Source: Rhodobacteraceae bacterium S2214 (GTDB lineage Bacteria; Pseudomonadota; Alphaproteobacteria; Rhodobacterales; Rhodobacteraceae). Taken from it: a DNA stretch of 64,000 nt. The stretch is from assembly GCA_025141675.1 (NCBI GenBank), contig CP081161.1:2454001-2518000 (forward strand), given 5' to 3'. The notes beneath the pieces were generated by a model. That model had not been told where the DNA came from. It did not search any database and saw nothing but the letters and a program-made list of their open reading frames with translations. Below are positions 36,058 to 44,098 of the stretch, one piece after another; within the stretch, counting starts at the first letter, position 1, and every line of letters begins with the position of its first letter. Position numbers and translations under genes: made by a program.

Positions 36058-37260
36058 ATGACATCCGAAAAATTCACCTTCGCCGGCCACGCAGGCCATA
36101 TGCTGGCCGCGCGGCTCGATATGCCAAATGGAACGCCACGGGCTGTGGCGCTTTTCGCGCATTGCTTTACTTGCTCCAAGGAGATCGTGGCCGCGCGTCG
36201 TTTGGCAAGCGGGCTTGCGGATAACGGCATCGCTGTGCTGCGGTTTGATTTCACAGGGCTCGGCCATTCCGAAGGCGCGTTCGAGACCACGACGTTCAGC
36301 TCTAACGTCGCGGACCTGCATGCAGCCGCGGCCGAACTGGATCGCCGTGGCCTGACGCCAACGCTGCTGATCGGGCATTCATTGGGCGGTGCCGCTGTCC
36401 TGCGTGCAGCACCCGACATGCCGTCTATCAAAGGCGTCGTGACCATCGGTGCTCCTGCCGATCCGGGTCATGTCACCCACAACTTCGGGGCCGCCTTGGC
36501 AAGCATTGCAGAACACGGCGTGGCCGAAGTGCAGCTTGGCGGGCGTCCGCTGAATATCGGACAGGGTTTTGTCGATGATGTGGCTGCCGCAAACCTGCAA
36601 CCTGCGTTGGCCAAATTGAACGCCGCCCTGCTAGTGCTTCATGCCCCGCGTGACCACGTTGTGGGTATTGAAAATGCAGGCGAGATTTTCCTTGGTGCCA
36701 AACACCCTAAAAGCTTCGTGACACTCGACGATGCCGATCACCTGCTCAGCAAACCCGCAGACGCGGCCTACGCCGTTGATGTCATCACGACGTGGTCACG
36801 GCGCTACCTGCCCGCTCCGGTCGAAACACAGGTCGCCAAAGCGCCAGAGGGCACCTTGCGCGTCACCGAAACCAGCCCCGATAGTTTCGCCCAGACCATC
36901 CAAGTCGGCGATCACACGATGGTCGCGGACGAGCCGGTCAAAGTCGGCGGCACGAACACTGGACCGACGCCGTACGGTCTGGTCTCTGCGGGGCTAGGGG
37001 CGTGCACATCGATGACAATACGGATGTATGCGCGACGCAAAGGCTGGCCAGTGGATGGTATCTCAGTCGATGTCGACCACGGCAAATGCCACGCAAGCGA
37101 CAGCAAAGCGGGCGACAAGATCGACTGTTTCACACGAACGATCCACCTCACAGGTGATCTAGACGACGAACAAAAAACCCGCCTGTTGGAAATCGCAGAT
37201 AAATGTCCGGTCCACAAAACTTTGGAACGCACCAACGAAGTGGTCACGAAACTGGTTTAG
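36058..37260 (+). CDS. Alpha/beta hydrolase - OsmC fusion protein
   Basis: A 400-residue two-domain protein. Residues 1-255 form an alpha/beta hydrolase with nucleophile Ser108 in LIGHSLGGAA, an acid in HAPRDHVVG and a His in DDADHLLS. Residues 265-400 form an OsmC/Ohr-like domain with conserved cysteines in GLGACTSMTIR and DKCPVHKTLE, the usual thiol peroxidase pair. The fusion is a known arrangement in Proteobacteria; the hydrolase may feed acyl or ester peroxides to the reductase, which is inference. Start at ATG 36058 rather than 35953, since the earlier part is not conserved-looking. Confidence 0.9.
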   Translation: MTSEKFTFAGHAGHMLAARLDMPNGTPRAVALFAHCFTCSKEIVAARRLASGLADNGIAVLRFDFTGLGHSEGAFETTTFSSNVADLHAAAAELDRRGLTPTLLIGHSLGGAAVLRAAPDMPSIKGVVTIGAPADPGHVTHNFGAALASIAEHGVAEVQLGGRPLNIGQGFVDDVAAANLQPALAKLNAALLVLHAPRDHVVGIENAGEIFLGAKHPKSFVTLDDADHLLSKPADAAYAVDVITTWSRRYLPAPVETQVAKAPEGTLRVTETSPDSFAQTIQVGDHTMVADEPVKVGGTNTGPTPYGLVSAGLGACTSMTIRMYARRKGWPVDGISVDVDHGKCHASDSKAGDKIDCFTRTIHLTGDLDDEQKTRLLEIADKCPVHKTLERTNEVVTKLV

Positions 37261-37265
37261 GCCAG

Positions 37266-37300
37266 CTTCTTTTGGTCTTCAATACCTCCGCCGGAGGCAT
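37266..37300 (+). repeat. Intergenic repeat (copy B)
   Basis: Just after the hydrolase-OsmC stop, TTCTTTTGGTC (37267-37277) followed by CGCCGGAGGCAT (37289-37300) matches the left part and the tail of the repeat at 49307-49340, with a few differences between. CCTCCGCCGGAGG is itself palindromic. Confidence 0.7.
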
Positions 37301-37371
37301 GCAGAACTCTAAAACGCCCACTGGCCCACGTTATTCCCGTGTCCAGTCGCAACACACACCAGAATAAAAAT

Positions 37372-37398
37372 AAGGCGCAGCCAACGGCTGCGCCTTTC
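37372..37398. terminator. Bidirectional terminator, hydrolase-OsmC / bioY
   Basis: Perfect 11-bp stem AAGGCGCAGCC (37372-37382) and GGCTGCGCCTT (37386-37396), loop AAC, with T on the plus side and TTATTTTTA on the minus side. Confidence 0.9.
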
Positions 37399-37421
37399 GA
37401 TTGCTTCAAACCAAGGTTTGA

Positions 37422-38027
37422 TTATGTGCGTGCGTTGCCGATCAGCTTCCACAGCGCTGGCACGATCAATGCTGCCAGTGCCAATTTCAGCGCGTCACCG
37501 ATCAGGAATGGTGTGATACCCCATGCCAGTGTCTGCTCCCAACCGGATGCGAACTGGTGCAGCCACAGCAAGCCGGGGATGTAGATCAGCGCAGAGCCCA
37601 CGAGCATCGCCAGACCCATCGTCACAACGTTACGGTCCCAGCCTTTACGTGCCGCAACACCCAGCGCCAGTGCCGCCAGCATGTACCCAACAAGGTAGCC
37701 GCCAGTGCCGCCCATCATGTAAACAAGACCTGCTTTTTCAGCAGAGGACCCAGCAAACACGTCGAAACCCATCGCACCGATCGCGAGGTAACCCGCAACA
37801 GTCAATGCGCCCAAACGTGCGCCGTAACCTGCGCCGATTGTCAGAACTGCGAATGTTGTCAGTGTCACAGGCACAGGATTGCCCGGAATGAAGAACTGCA
37901 TCTTTGCGGTCAGGGCCAGCACAGCCACACCAAGGATCACCATGATCGCTTGTTTGGCGCGGCGCATTGCGCCTTCGTTATTGGCAAATGTGTCGATGAG
38001 AACTTTGTCGTTGAGTGCGAATGCCAT
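37422..38027 (-). CDS. bioY: Biotin uptake protein BioY (ECF S component)
   Basis: A 201-residue integral membrane protein with about six helices. BioY signatures include MQFFIPGNPVPVTLTTFAVL at about 43-62, GARLGALTVAGYLAIGAMGFDVFAG and GGTGGYLVGYMLAA. It binds biotin in the membrane. No bioM or bioN energy-coupling genes are next to it, so it uses distant partners or works alone, as some BioY do. Monocistronic, with a shared terminator. Confidence 0.95.
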   Translation of the reverse strand: MAFALNDKVLIDTFANNEGAMRRAKQAIMVILGVAVLALTAKMQFFIPGNPVPVTLTTFAVLTIGAGYGARLGALTVAGYLAIGAMGFDVFAGSSAEKAGLVYMMGGTGGYLVGYMLAALALGVAARKGWDRNVVTMGLAMLVGSALIYIPGLLWLHQFASGWEQTLAWGITPFLIGDALKLALAALIVPALWKLIGNART

Positions 38028-38108
38028 CAGGCTTTCCCCCGCTTTGTTATACGTTGCGGAACTTATTGCCCGAGCGATGCTGCACTTGCAAGATGTTTGC
38101 GTCGAAAC

Positions 38109-38522
38109 CTATCGGCTGTAATGCGACACAGAGGTGTAATCCTTACGTGGTCCGCGCACCGACCACGTCGCTGTCCACGCGGGCCAATCACGGAAATCAT
38201 AGGTCACGTCATATAAATCTTCACCGCACAGATGTGACGTCCCCGGCACCGTTCCTTCTGGAATGAAGCTGTGAAAATCAGCACCATCCGCAAATCGCAC
38301 GACGACGCGTGCGCCTTCGAACGTCCAAAGGTAGGCCCGCGTCGCTTCCATCACAGGTCCGCTTTGCAGTTTGAGCCGCCCCGTTTCTTCGTATCGCAAC
38401 GCATCACCTTGCCCCGCCAGCGTCGCCAGCCCCTGCAAAGTGCCATCCATGCCGCCGTGCCGATCCGTGATCGTGCGGTCTAACTGCCAATCGCCCGCGA
38501 AATCAGCCGCTTTTAACATCAT
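38109..38522 (-). CDS. DUF6314 family protein
   Basis: A 137-residue soluble protein that looks like the DUF6314 family: FAGDWQLDRTITDRHGG at the start, then alternating beta strands with YLWTFEGARVVVRFADG and a conserved end HLCGEDLYDVTYDF followed by WSVRGPRKDYTSVSHYSR. The repeated beta strands with Arg and His suggest a lipocalin-like barrel. Function unknown. It is encoded alone, divergent from purB. Start at 38522 or the next codon. Confidence 0.78.
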   Translation of the reverse strand: MMLKAADFAGDWQLDRTITDRHGGMDGTLQGLATLAGQGDALRYEETGRLKLQSGPVMEATRAYLWTFEGARVVVRFADGADFHSFIPEGTVPGTSHLCGEDLYDVTYDFRDWPAWTATWSVRGPRKDYTSVSHYSR

Positions 38523-38627
38523 CGTCCCTGCCCTTGTTCTTCTGACCTAACGGCACTTGAGCCTCAGGTCGCGGCCCTTTATGACGCGCGGATACGCTGT
38601 TGCCCATTCACAAAAGGCCATGATCCC

Positions 38628-39929
38628 ATGATCCCACGTTACTCTCGCCCCGAAATGACTGCCATTTGGGAGCCAGCCACCAAGTTCCGCATCTGGTACG
38701 AGATCGAGGCCCACGCCTGTGACGCCCAAGCTGCCATTGGCGTGATCCCGCAGGAAAACGCGGACGCGGTCTGGAAAGCCAAGGATGTTGAGTTCGACGT
38801 GGCCGCGATTGACGCGATTGAAGCTGTGACCAAGCACGACGTCATTGCGTTTTTGACCCACCTTGCCGATATCGTCGGCAACGACGAAGCCCGTTTTGTA
38901 CACCAAGGCATGACATCGTCCGACGTTCTGGACACCACATTCAACGTCCAGCTGGTGCGCGCCTCTGACATCTTGATCAAAGACATGGAACGCGTTCTTG
39001 CAGCTCTGAAGGACCGTGCGATCGAGCATAAAGAAACCGTTCGCATCGGTCGGTCCCACGGTATCCACGCGGAACCAACCACAATGGGTCTGACATTCGC
39101 GCGCTTCTACGCCGAAATGGATCGTGGCCTTGCCCGCCTTAAACTGGCCCGCGAAGAAATCGCGACCGGTGCTGTGTCTGGTGCGGTTGGTACATTCGCG
39201 AACATTGATCCAAGCGTCGAAGAGCACGTTTGCGAAAAGATGGGCCTGAAACCTGAACCGATTTCCACTCAGGTTATCCCACGCGACCGTCACGCGATGT
39301 TCTTTGCGACTTTGGGTGTGATCGCGTCTTCCATGGAAAACATCGCCACCGAAGTCCGCCACATGCAGCGTACTGAAGTGCTTGAGGCCGAAGAGTTCTT
39401 CTCAAAGGGTCAAAAGGGTTCTTCCGCGATGCCGCACAAGCGTAACCCTGTGCTGACTGAAAACCTGACGGGTCTTGCGCGCCTTGTGCGTATGTCCGTC
39501 ACCCCTGCTCTTGAAAACGTCACGCTGTGGCACGAACGCGATATTTCGCATTCCTCTGTGGAACGCGCGATTGGTCCGGACACGACGATCACGCTGAACT
39601 TTGCGCTGAACCGTCTGGCAGGTATGATCGAAAAGCTGGTGATCTACCCGGACAACATGCTGGCCAACATGAACAAATTCCGCGGCCTCGTGATGTCCCA
39701 GCGGGTTCTGCTGGCATTGACGCAAGCTGGTGTCAGCCGTGAAGACAGCTACAAACTGGTGCAGCGCAACGCGATGAAAGTTTGGGAAGAAGGCAAAGAT
39801 TTCCAAACAGAATTGCTTGGTGATGCCGACGTTCTTGCGGCCTTGTCTGAAGACGAGATTAAAGAGAAATTCGACCTTGGCTACCACACCAAACACGTCG
39901 ACACGATCTTCAAACGGGTCTTTGGCTAA
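38628..39929 (+). CDS. purB: Adenylosuccinate lyase
   Basis: A 433-residue fumarase-superfamily enzyme acting twice in purine synthesis (SAICAR to AICAR, adenylosuccinate to AMP). The signature loop GSSAMPHKRNPVLTENLTG lies near residue 264, with earlier GMTSSDVLDTTF and RSHGIHAEPTT regions holding the catalytic His residues. Length and order are typical. RBS is weak (AAAGG-type). Followed by a small secreted-peptide gene after 77 nt. Confidence 0.97.
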   Translation: MIPRYSRPEMTAIWEPATKFRIWYEIEAHACDAQAAIGVIPQENADAVWKAKDVEFDVAAIDAIEAVTKHDVIAFLTHLADIVGNDEARFVHQGMTSSDVLDTTFNVQLVRASDILIKDMERVLAALKDRAIEHKETVRIGRSHGIHAEPTTMGLTFARFYAEMDRGLARLKLAREEIATGAVSGAVGTFANIDPSVEEHVCEKMGLKPEPISTQVIPRDRHAMFFATLGVIASSMENIATEVRHMQRTEVLEAEEFFSKGQKGSSAMPHKRNPVLTENLTGLARLVRMSVTPALENVTLWHERDISHSSVERAIGPDTTITLNFALNRLAGMIEKLVIYPDNMLANMNKFRGLVMSQRVLLALTQAGVSREDSYKLVQRNAMKVWEEGKDFQTELLGDADVLAALSEDEIKEKFDLGYHTKHVDTIFKRVFG

Positions 39930-40006
39930 GCGGTCGGCGAAACGTCAACGTGACTTTTATGGATTTGCTGCTAAGTTTCCCCTACGGAAACAAATAGGAG
40001 TGAACG

Positions 40007-40180
40007 ATGAAGATCAAATTGACTATCGCCGCCCTTTTCATTGCCATCTCGCCTGTGGCGGCCTTCGCCCAAGGGTGCCATGGGTCCCATGCGATGGATC
40101 AGCAAGCAGCAATATCATGCGCTGAAGGTATGGTTTTTGACGCGGACGCAAACACTTGCGTCGCTGAAACAACGAGTTAA
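40007..40180 (+). CDS. Small secreted cysteine-containing peptide
   Basis: A 57-residue ORF starting at ATG 40007 with AGGAG at good distance. Residues 1-21 are a signal peptide (MKIKLTIAALFIAISPVAAFA). The mature 36 residues have three cysteines, in QGCHGSH, ISCAEG and ANTCVAE, and the CAEGMVFDADANTCV pattern seen in small chitin-binding-like or adhesive modules. It is followed by a strong terminator, which supports a real transcript. Function unknown. Confidence 0.75.
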   Translation: MKIKLTIAALFIAISPVAAFAQGCHGSHAMDQQAAISCAEGMVFDADANTCVAETTS

Positions 40181-40186
40181 ACAGAT

Positions 40187-40223
40187 AAACGGGGGGCAGC
40201 AGATTGCCTCCCGTTTCTTTTTT
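40187..40223 (+). terminator. Terminator after the 57-residue peptide gene
   Basis: AAACGGGGGGCA (40187-40198) pairs with TGCCTCCCGTTT (40205-40216), one G-T pair, followed by CTTTTTTT. Confidence 0.88.
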
Positions 40224-40265
40224 TATACCGCGCACATGACCGAAAACTCGTTAAACCCCGCACCG

Positions 40266-40919
40266 TTACACCTTTGACGGCGCGTGTAGCGGCTGTGGCT
40301 GCGGACGGTGCGTAGCTTTCGGCACAAAGGCGGTCTGACGTGCAGCTGACATGCCCAGAACGGCGTAACGGCGGCCATCGCCATCATTGAGATACGTGTC
40401 ACCCATACGTTCCGCATCATAGCCAAGCTGACGCAGTGCGCGCATCATCGCCAAGGTAGACAGACACATCAGTTTGGTCGCGCCTTTTTCGTTGGCCAGA
40501 TCGATCAGCCCGTCCACGATCATGCGCAAACATGTGCTGCGTTCTGCATGTGTCCGGACGCTATCGCACATCACAAGTCGGGTACATTCCCACATGTCCG
40601 CGTCGACAATATCGCGCCCCATGATGTTGGCTGGAATATCGATCAATTTCCCCTGGACGGCGTCACGCAGCATATACGTATGTGTGCCCCATTGTGACGT
40701 TGTCGGCATCACCCGTGCCCCACCGATCACTTTGCCATCCTTCAATACAAGCGAATAGCTCGCCTGTGGGTTGTCATATTGATCCATCTCATGTGATTCG
40801 TCATGGGGGATATCCCACCCAAGATTATCGACGAAGAACTTCTTACGCAGGGCAAGAAATTCAAAAAAAGCAGCACCATGTTGGTGCATGTCCGCAAGTT
40901 TAAACGTAATATTTTCCAT
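40266..40919 (-). CDS. luxI: Acyl-homoserine-lactone synthase (LuxI family)
   Basis: A 217-residue autoinducer synthase that makes an N-acyl homoserine lactone from S-adenosylmethionine and acyl-ACP. Conserved residues are all present: Arg25, Phe29, Trp35, Asp46, Asp49, Arg69 (GGARVMPT), and Glu111 plus Arg114 (WECTRLVM). The last 25 residues are a Pro/Gln/His-rich tail (PQPQPLHAPSKV) beyond the catalytic domain. GGAGAGGG lies upstream of the ATG. luxR lies upstream on the same strand, separated by a 142-nt AT-rich region. The acyl chain length cannot be read from sequence. Confidence 0.95.
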   Translation of the reverse strand: MENITFKLADMHQHGAAFFEFLALRKKFFVDNLGWDIPHDESHEMDQYDNPQASYSLVLKDGKVIGGARVMPTTSQWGTHTYMLRDAVQGKLIDIPANIMGRDIVDADMWECTRLVMCDSVRTHAERSTCLRMIVDGLIDLANEKGATKLMCLSTLAMMRALRQLGYDAERMGDTYLNDGDGRRYAVLGMSAARQTAFVPKATHRPQPQPLHAPSKV

Positions 40920-41061
40920 GGTTCCCTCTCCACTTTAGAGAGTCAACGCATAGCATTTTAGGAAAGTTTATAAATAATTTTATAGTTAATAGGTCTTAAC
41001 AGCCATTACTATTAACCAGTTAGAAACATTCCCAGTTTTCAAAAATCAACTAAATTTGGAA
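40920..41061 (-). promoter_or_regulatory. AT-rich luxR-luxI spacer with GTTAA dyads
   Basis: A 142-nt region markedly richer in A and T than its surroundings. It has a perfect dyad GTTAA (40985-40989) - N6 - TTAAC (40996-41000), and a further TTAAC at 41012-41016. No 20-bp lux box of the classical ACCTG...CAGGT type is visible. It probably contains the luxI promoter. Confidence 0.45.
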
Positions 41062-41676
41062 CTAAATTAGTCCGAACTGACTGGCCAAAGCTGCGGCCTG
41101 AGGCCCCGTTTTGGCATCCAGTTTCAGCTTCGCGTTCTTCAACCTCTGCTTGATGGCACCTTCGCTGACGCCTAATTCATGTGCGATCTGCTTAATCCGT
41201 TCGCCGTTTTTAATCATTTGAAGCACTTCAAGTTCGGCGCGCGTCAGGTTTGACGGAGGTGCTGTTTCCTCATGACGTCGTTGGATAAATGCGTTCAGAA
41301 GCCGGATTTCGAGGTCTGTAAATTCGCGATCATTTCGTGCAAACGACCCGAAGGATCGTAAACCTTTTTGAACCTTGTCAGTGACAGATACAGTGGCCCC
41401 GTATCGCAGCCCAAATGTCTGTGCTTGGGCAAGCACCTTACGCGGGTCTTCTAGTTCAATTTCGCTCCAGCGAATCGCCGCTGCAGAACTGCTGTAGACC
41501 CATCTAATAACCGGATCGAACAGCATAAACCGCTGCATTGTGTAGTGTTCGACCCATGGCGGCGGGAAAGCATTTTGTTCTTCGAGAGGAAAAGCAAAAC
41601 CGATACGCAACGCAATATGGAACCCTGCGGGCGCAAGCTGGTTGAGGTCATCAGAACTAAGGAGCCGTTCCATCAA
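41062..41676 (-). CDS. luxR: LuxR-family quorum-sensing transcription factor
   Basis: A 204-residue regulator. The N-terminal autoinducer-binding domain keeps the six classical positions: Trp41, Tyr45, Asp54, Pro55, Trp70 and Gly93. The C-terminal LuxR-type helix-turn-helix spans about 144-190 (LTRAELEVLQMIKNGERIKQIAHELGVSEGAI in pieces). It is shorter than LuxR and TraR (about 235-250), because the sensor domain is compact. It is upstream of luxI in the same direction, and divergent from the HTH-less receptor at 41811. Confidence 0.94.
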   Translation of the reverse strand: MMERLLSSDDLNQLAPAGFHIALRIGFAFPLEEQNAFPPPWVEHYTMQRFMLFDPVIRWVYSSSAAAIRWSEIELEDPRKVLAQAQTFGLRYGATVSVTDKVQKGLRSFGSFARNDREFTDLEIRLLNAFIQRRHEETAPPSNLTRAELEVLQMIKNGERIKQIAHELGVSEGAIKQRLKNAKLKLDAKTGPQAAALASQFGLI

Positions 41677-41810
41677 TTATCCTATTGAGCCGAACCCTCA
41701 AAAAGCACTAACACAAACACGACATCTCGGGTAACATGCGCCACACAGGTAGGTTTGGGCCTGTATATACTGAAACGTCATACAGGCAACTATAAAGCGA
41801 GTGCGATATT

Positions 41811-42305
41811 ATGGCTGGACAGGCTGAAATAAAAGCGAAATTAGCAGAGCTGAAGGTCTTGTCACCTTCTGGCTACGCTTTGGCCTTGCACATCCGTTAT
41901 ACGACCCCGACTTTCTTGTTCCAGACATACGAAAAGAAGTGGTTGGATCACTATTCCCAGAACGGATACGTCATGACGGATCCGGCTGTGCATTGGGGGT
42001 TTGAAAACCGTGGATCCCGCACTTGGGCCGAATTGGCTGACTTGGATGTTGCTGGCGTTTTCAAAGCAGCTGCAGAGCACGGCCTGAAATACGGGATCGC
42101 ATGCGCCGTTGGCGAAGACGCAAGCCCAAGCATTTGCGCGTTTGCCCGTCCTGACCGTGAATTTACGAAGGCCGAGACTGATGAAATCATGGGCCATCTG
42201 CACGAAATGCATGCGCTGACCGACAATCTACAGGCGCTTTCGCCTGAAACAGCGGCTGCGCTGAAAGAGATGTCGATTCTTTATACACACCCTGCAAATG
42301 ACTGA
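41811..42305 (+). CDS. HTH-less LuxR-type autoinducer-binding protein
   Basis: A 164-residue protein that is clearly a LuxR sensor domain: Trp44, Tyr48, Asp57, Pro58, Trp72 and Gly95 fill the same six pocket positions as in the adjacent luxR, and FARPDREFTKAE matches FARNDREFTDLE of luxR. It ends at residue 164 with a short helix and has no helix-turn-helix. The reading frame ends at a normal stop (TGA at 42303), and the downstream gene starts 43 nt later, so no decayed HTH is visible. Likely role: titrate the autoinducer or form mixed dimers with LuxR. It starts 134 nt from luxR on the opposite strand. Confidence 0.88.
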   Translation: MAGQAEIKAKLAELKVLSPSGYALALHIRYTTPTFLFQTYEKKWLDHYSQNGYVMTDPAVHWGFENRGSRTWAELADLDVAGVFKAAAEHGLKYGIACAVGEDASPSICAFARPDREFTKAETDEIMGHLHEMHALTDNLQALSPETAAALKEMSILYTHPAND

Positions 42306-42348
42306 TTGTCTTTACACTTTGTTTAGGACGAAGTGAGACAACAAGGCC

Positions 42349-43407
42349 ATGCAACAGCTTGGCCAATTATCCTCCGCATCCCCTACTCCGCCCGCTGGCC
42401 TTACGCGTCGGCGCAAGGCTGCATTGATCGTTCAAATGCTTTTCCGCGATGGGAACGGGATTCCCCTGACCCGTATGCCGGAAAAGCTGCAAGCGGCGTT
42501 GGCGCACGAACTTGGGGCTATTCGGCTCGTCGACAAATCGACGGTCGAACAGGTCGCGGCGGAATTTCTCGAAGAACTGGATTCAATCGGTCTTGTCGCA
42601 CCCGGCAGCACGCTGCAAGCGCTTGATGCGCTTGGTGACCAGATCAGCCCTGATCTGGCCGAACGGTTGCGCGCAGAAATCATTGCTGCCCAAAATGGTG
42701 ATCCATGGCCAATGGTGACGGCCCTGTCAGAAGACGATCTTGTCACGTTGATGGAAGCCGAAAGCACGCACATCGGCGCAATTGTTCTATCCAAACTGCC
42801 GGTCGCGAAGGCCGCTGAAGTTTTAGGAAAACTGCCGGGTGAACGCGCGCGGCGGATCAGTTTTGGTATGTCCCAAACATCGTCCGTTTCCCCTGGTGCA
42901 GTCCTGAAGATTGGTAAGGCGTTGATGCGCGATCATTGTGAAAAAACGACGATCGCATTCAATCGTGGGCCGGATGCACGCCTTGGCGCGATCTTGAACA
43001 CCAGCCCTGCCGCCACCCGCGAAGATGTGCTGACATCGTTGAATGGCGATGATCCCAAGTTTGCAGATGATGTCCGCAAGAACATTTTCACATTTGCAGA
43101 CATCGCGACACGGATCAAAGGAACCGATATCCCTGTCTGTATTCGCGCCGTTGATGCGGACGAACTGAATGTCGCAATTTCAGCGGCACTTGCAGGGTCC
43201 GACGACGAAGCCGCGGGGGCCGAATACATTCTGGCGAACATGTCCCAAAGGATGGCAGGATCAATTCGCGAAGCGGTTGACGAAATGGGCCCTGTGAAAC
43301 GCAAAACTGGCGAAGCGGCGATGAATGTCGTCACGACCGCGATCCGTACATTGGCCGAAGACGGCGGGATTACCTATCAATCCACGGACGATGAAGACGA
43401 CGAATAG
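42349..43407 (+). CDS. Orphan FliG-like protein
   Basis: A 352-residue protein that resembles the flagellar motor switch protein FliG. The middle part has AEVLGKLPGERARRI and the C-terminal part has NIFTFADIATRIKGTDIPVCIRAVD followed by ILANMSQRMAGSIREAVDEMGPVK, as in FliG-C. The FliM-binding EHPQ motif of normal FliG is not present; the equivalent stretch reads ESTHIG (138-143). No other flagellar gene is near. It is the second gene after the HTH-less receptor, only 43 nt away. It may be a regulatory paralogue rather than a rotor component. Confidence 0.82.
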   Translation: MQQLGQLSSASPTPPAGLTRRRKAALIVQMLFRDGNGIPLTRMPEKLQAALAHELGAIRLVDKSTVEQVAAEFLEELDSIGLVAPGSTLQALDALGDQISPDLAERLRAEIIAAQNGDPWPMVTALSEDDLVTLMEAESTHIGAIVLSKLPVAKAAEVLGKLPGERARRISFGMSQTSSVSPGAVLKIGKALMRDHCEKTTIAFNRGPDARLGAILNTSPAATREDVLTSLNGDDPKFADDVRKNIFTFADIATRIKGTDIPVCIRAVDADELNVAISAALAGSDDEAAGAEYILANMSQRMAGSIREAVDEMGPVKRKTGEAAMNVVTTAIRTLAEDGGITYQSTDDEDDE

Positions 43408-43464
43408 ACCCTGACGCGGGATCGGTGATGGACAGTCTGCGCTATCCTCAGGTATCGTCGCCAA

Positions 43465-43812
43465 ATGACAGATAAGACACCACAAATCGGCAGACGTTGG
43501 CACGACATGGGCGGCGATGCCGCTGGTCCGGTTCCAGATGCGTCACATGACTTCGCAATCTGGGAAAAGCGCGTTGATGCGTTGATGGTCTTGTGCTCCA
43601 CCAAGGGGCATTTCACGGTGGATGGTCTGCGCCGTGTCCTTGAAGACATGCCCGTCGAGAGCTTTGATCAGATGACGTATTATGAGCGCTGGATCATGTC
43701 GATCAATCAAAACTTGATCGAAGGCGGTGTCTATACGACGGCAGAACTTGCGCAAAAGATGTCGGAAGTTGCATCGCGTGGTACCACCTACGGGGACGCG
43801 GCAAGTGAGTAG
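43465..43812 (+). CDS. Nitrile hydratase beta N-terminal-domain subunit
   Basis: A 115-residue protein matching the N-terminal helical half of nitrile hydratase beta subunits or the related activator: FAIWEKRVDALMVLCSTKGHFT, then DGLRRVLEDMP and MTYYERWIMSINQNLIEGGV. In ordinary nitrile hydratase this is fused to the SH3-like half, here encoded by the next gene with an 8-nt overlap. A split beta is the arrangement of thiocyanate hydrolase and toyocamycin nitrile hydratase. It could also serve as the metallochaperone. Confidence 0.8.
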   Translation: MTDKTPQIGRRWHDMGGDAAGPVPDASHDFAIWEKRVDALMVLCSTKGHFTVDGLRRVLEDMPVESFDQMTYYERWIMSINQNLIEGGVYTTAELAQKMSEVASRGTTYGDAASE

Positions 43813-44098
43813 CTTCAGCGTTCAGGAACATGTGCGGGTAAAGACAGACATCCCACCTGGTCACGTCCGCACCCCCTATTATCTGCGCGGCAAAAGTGGC
43901 GTCGTTGAACGCACACTCGGGCCATTTGCAAACCCCGAAGACCTTGCCTACGGGATCGCGGCGCAACCGGGCCAATTGTTGCGCGTGCGTTTTGACATGG
44001 CCGAGGTTTGGGGCGACGCTGCCGAAAACCCGACGGACATTCTTGAAGCGGAAATCTACGCACATTGGCTCGAAAGGATCACTGACGATGCCACATGA
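43805..44098 (+). CDS. Nitrile hydratase beta C-terminal (SH3-like) subunit
   Basis: A 97-residue protein starting with GTG at 43805, overlapping the previous stop by 8 nt. It is the SH3-like barrel of nitrile hydratase beta: IPPGHVRTPYYLRGKSGVVE, then FANPEDLAYG and LLRVRFDMAEVWG, ending AEIYAHWLE. The conserved residues contact the catalytic subunit around the metal site. It overlaps the alpha gene by 11 nt, so all three are translated together. Confidence 0.85.
   Translation: MSSFSVQEHVRVKTDIPPGHVRTPYYLRGKSGVVERTLGPFANPEDLAYGIAAQPGQLLRVRFDMAEVWGDAAENPTDILEAEIYAHWLERITDDAT

Noticed and set aside
40980..41000. CtrA site (TTAA-N7-TTAA) before luxI
   Set aside because: The spacing between TTAA elements is 6, not 7, so it was recorded only as a dyad.
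41002..41040. Lux box in the luxI upstream region
   Set aside because: A CTG...CTGTTA partial symmetry was seen on the minus strand, but spacing and sequence do not fit the 20-bp consensus.
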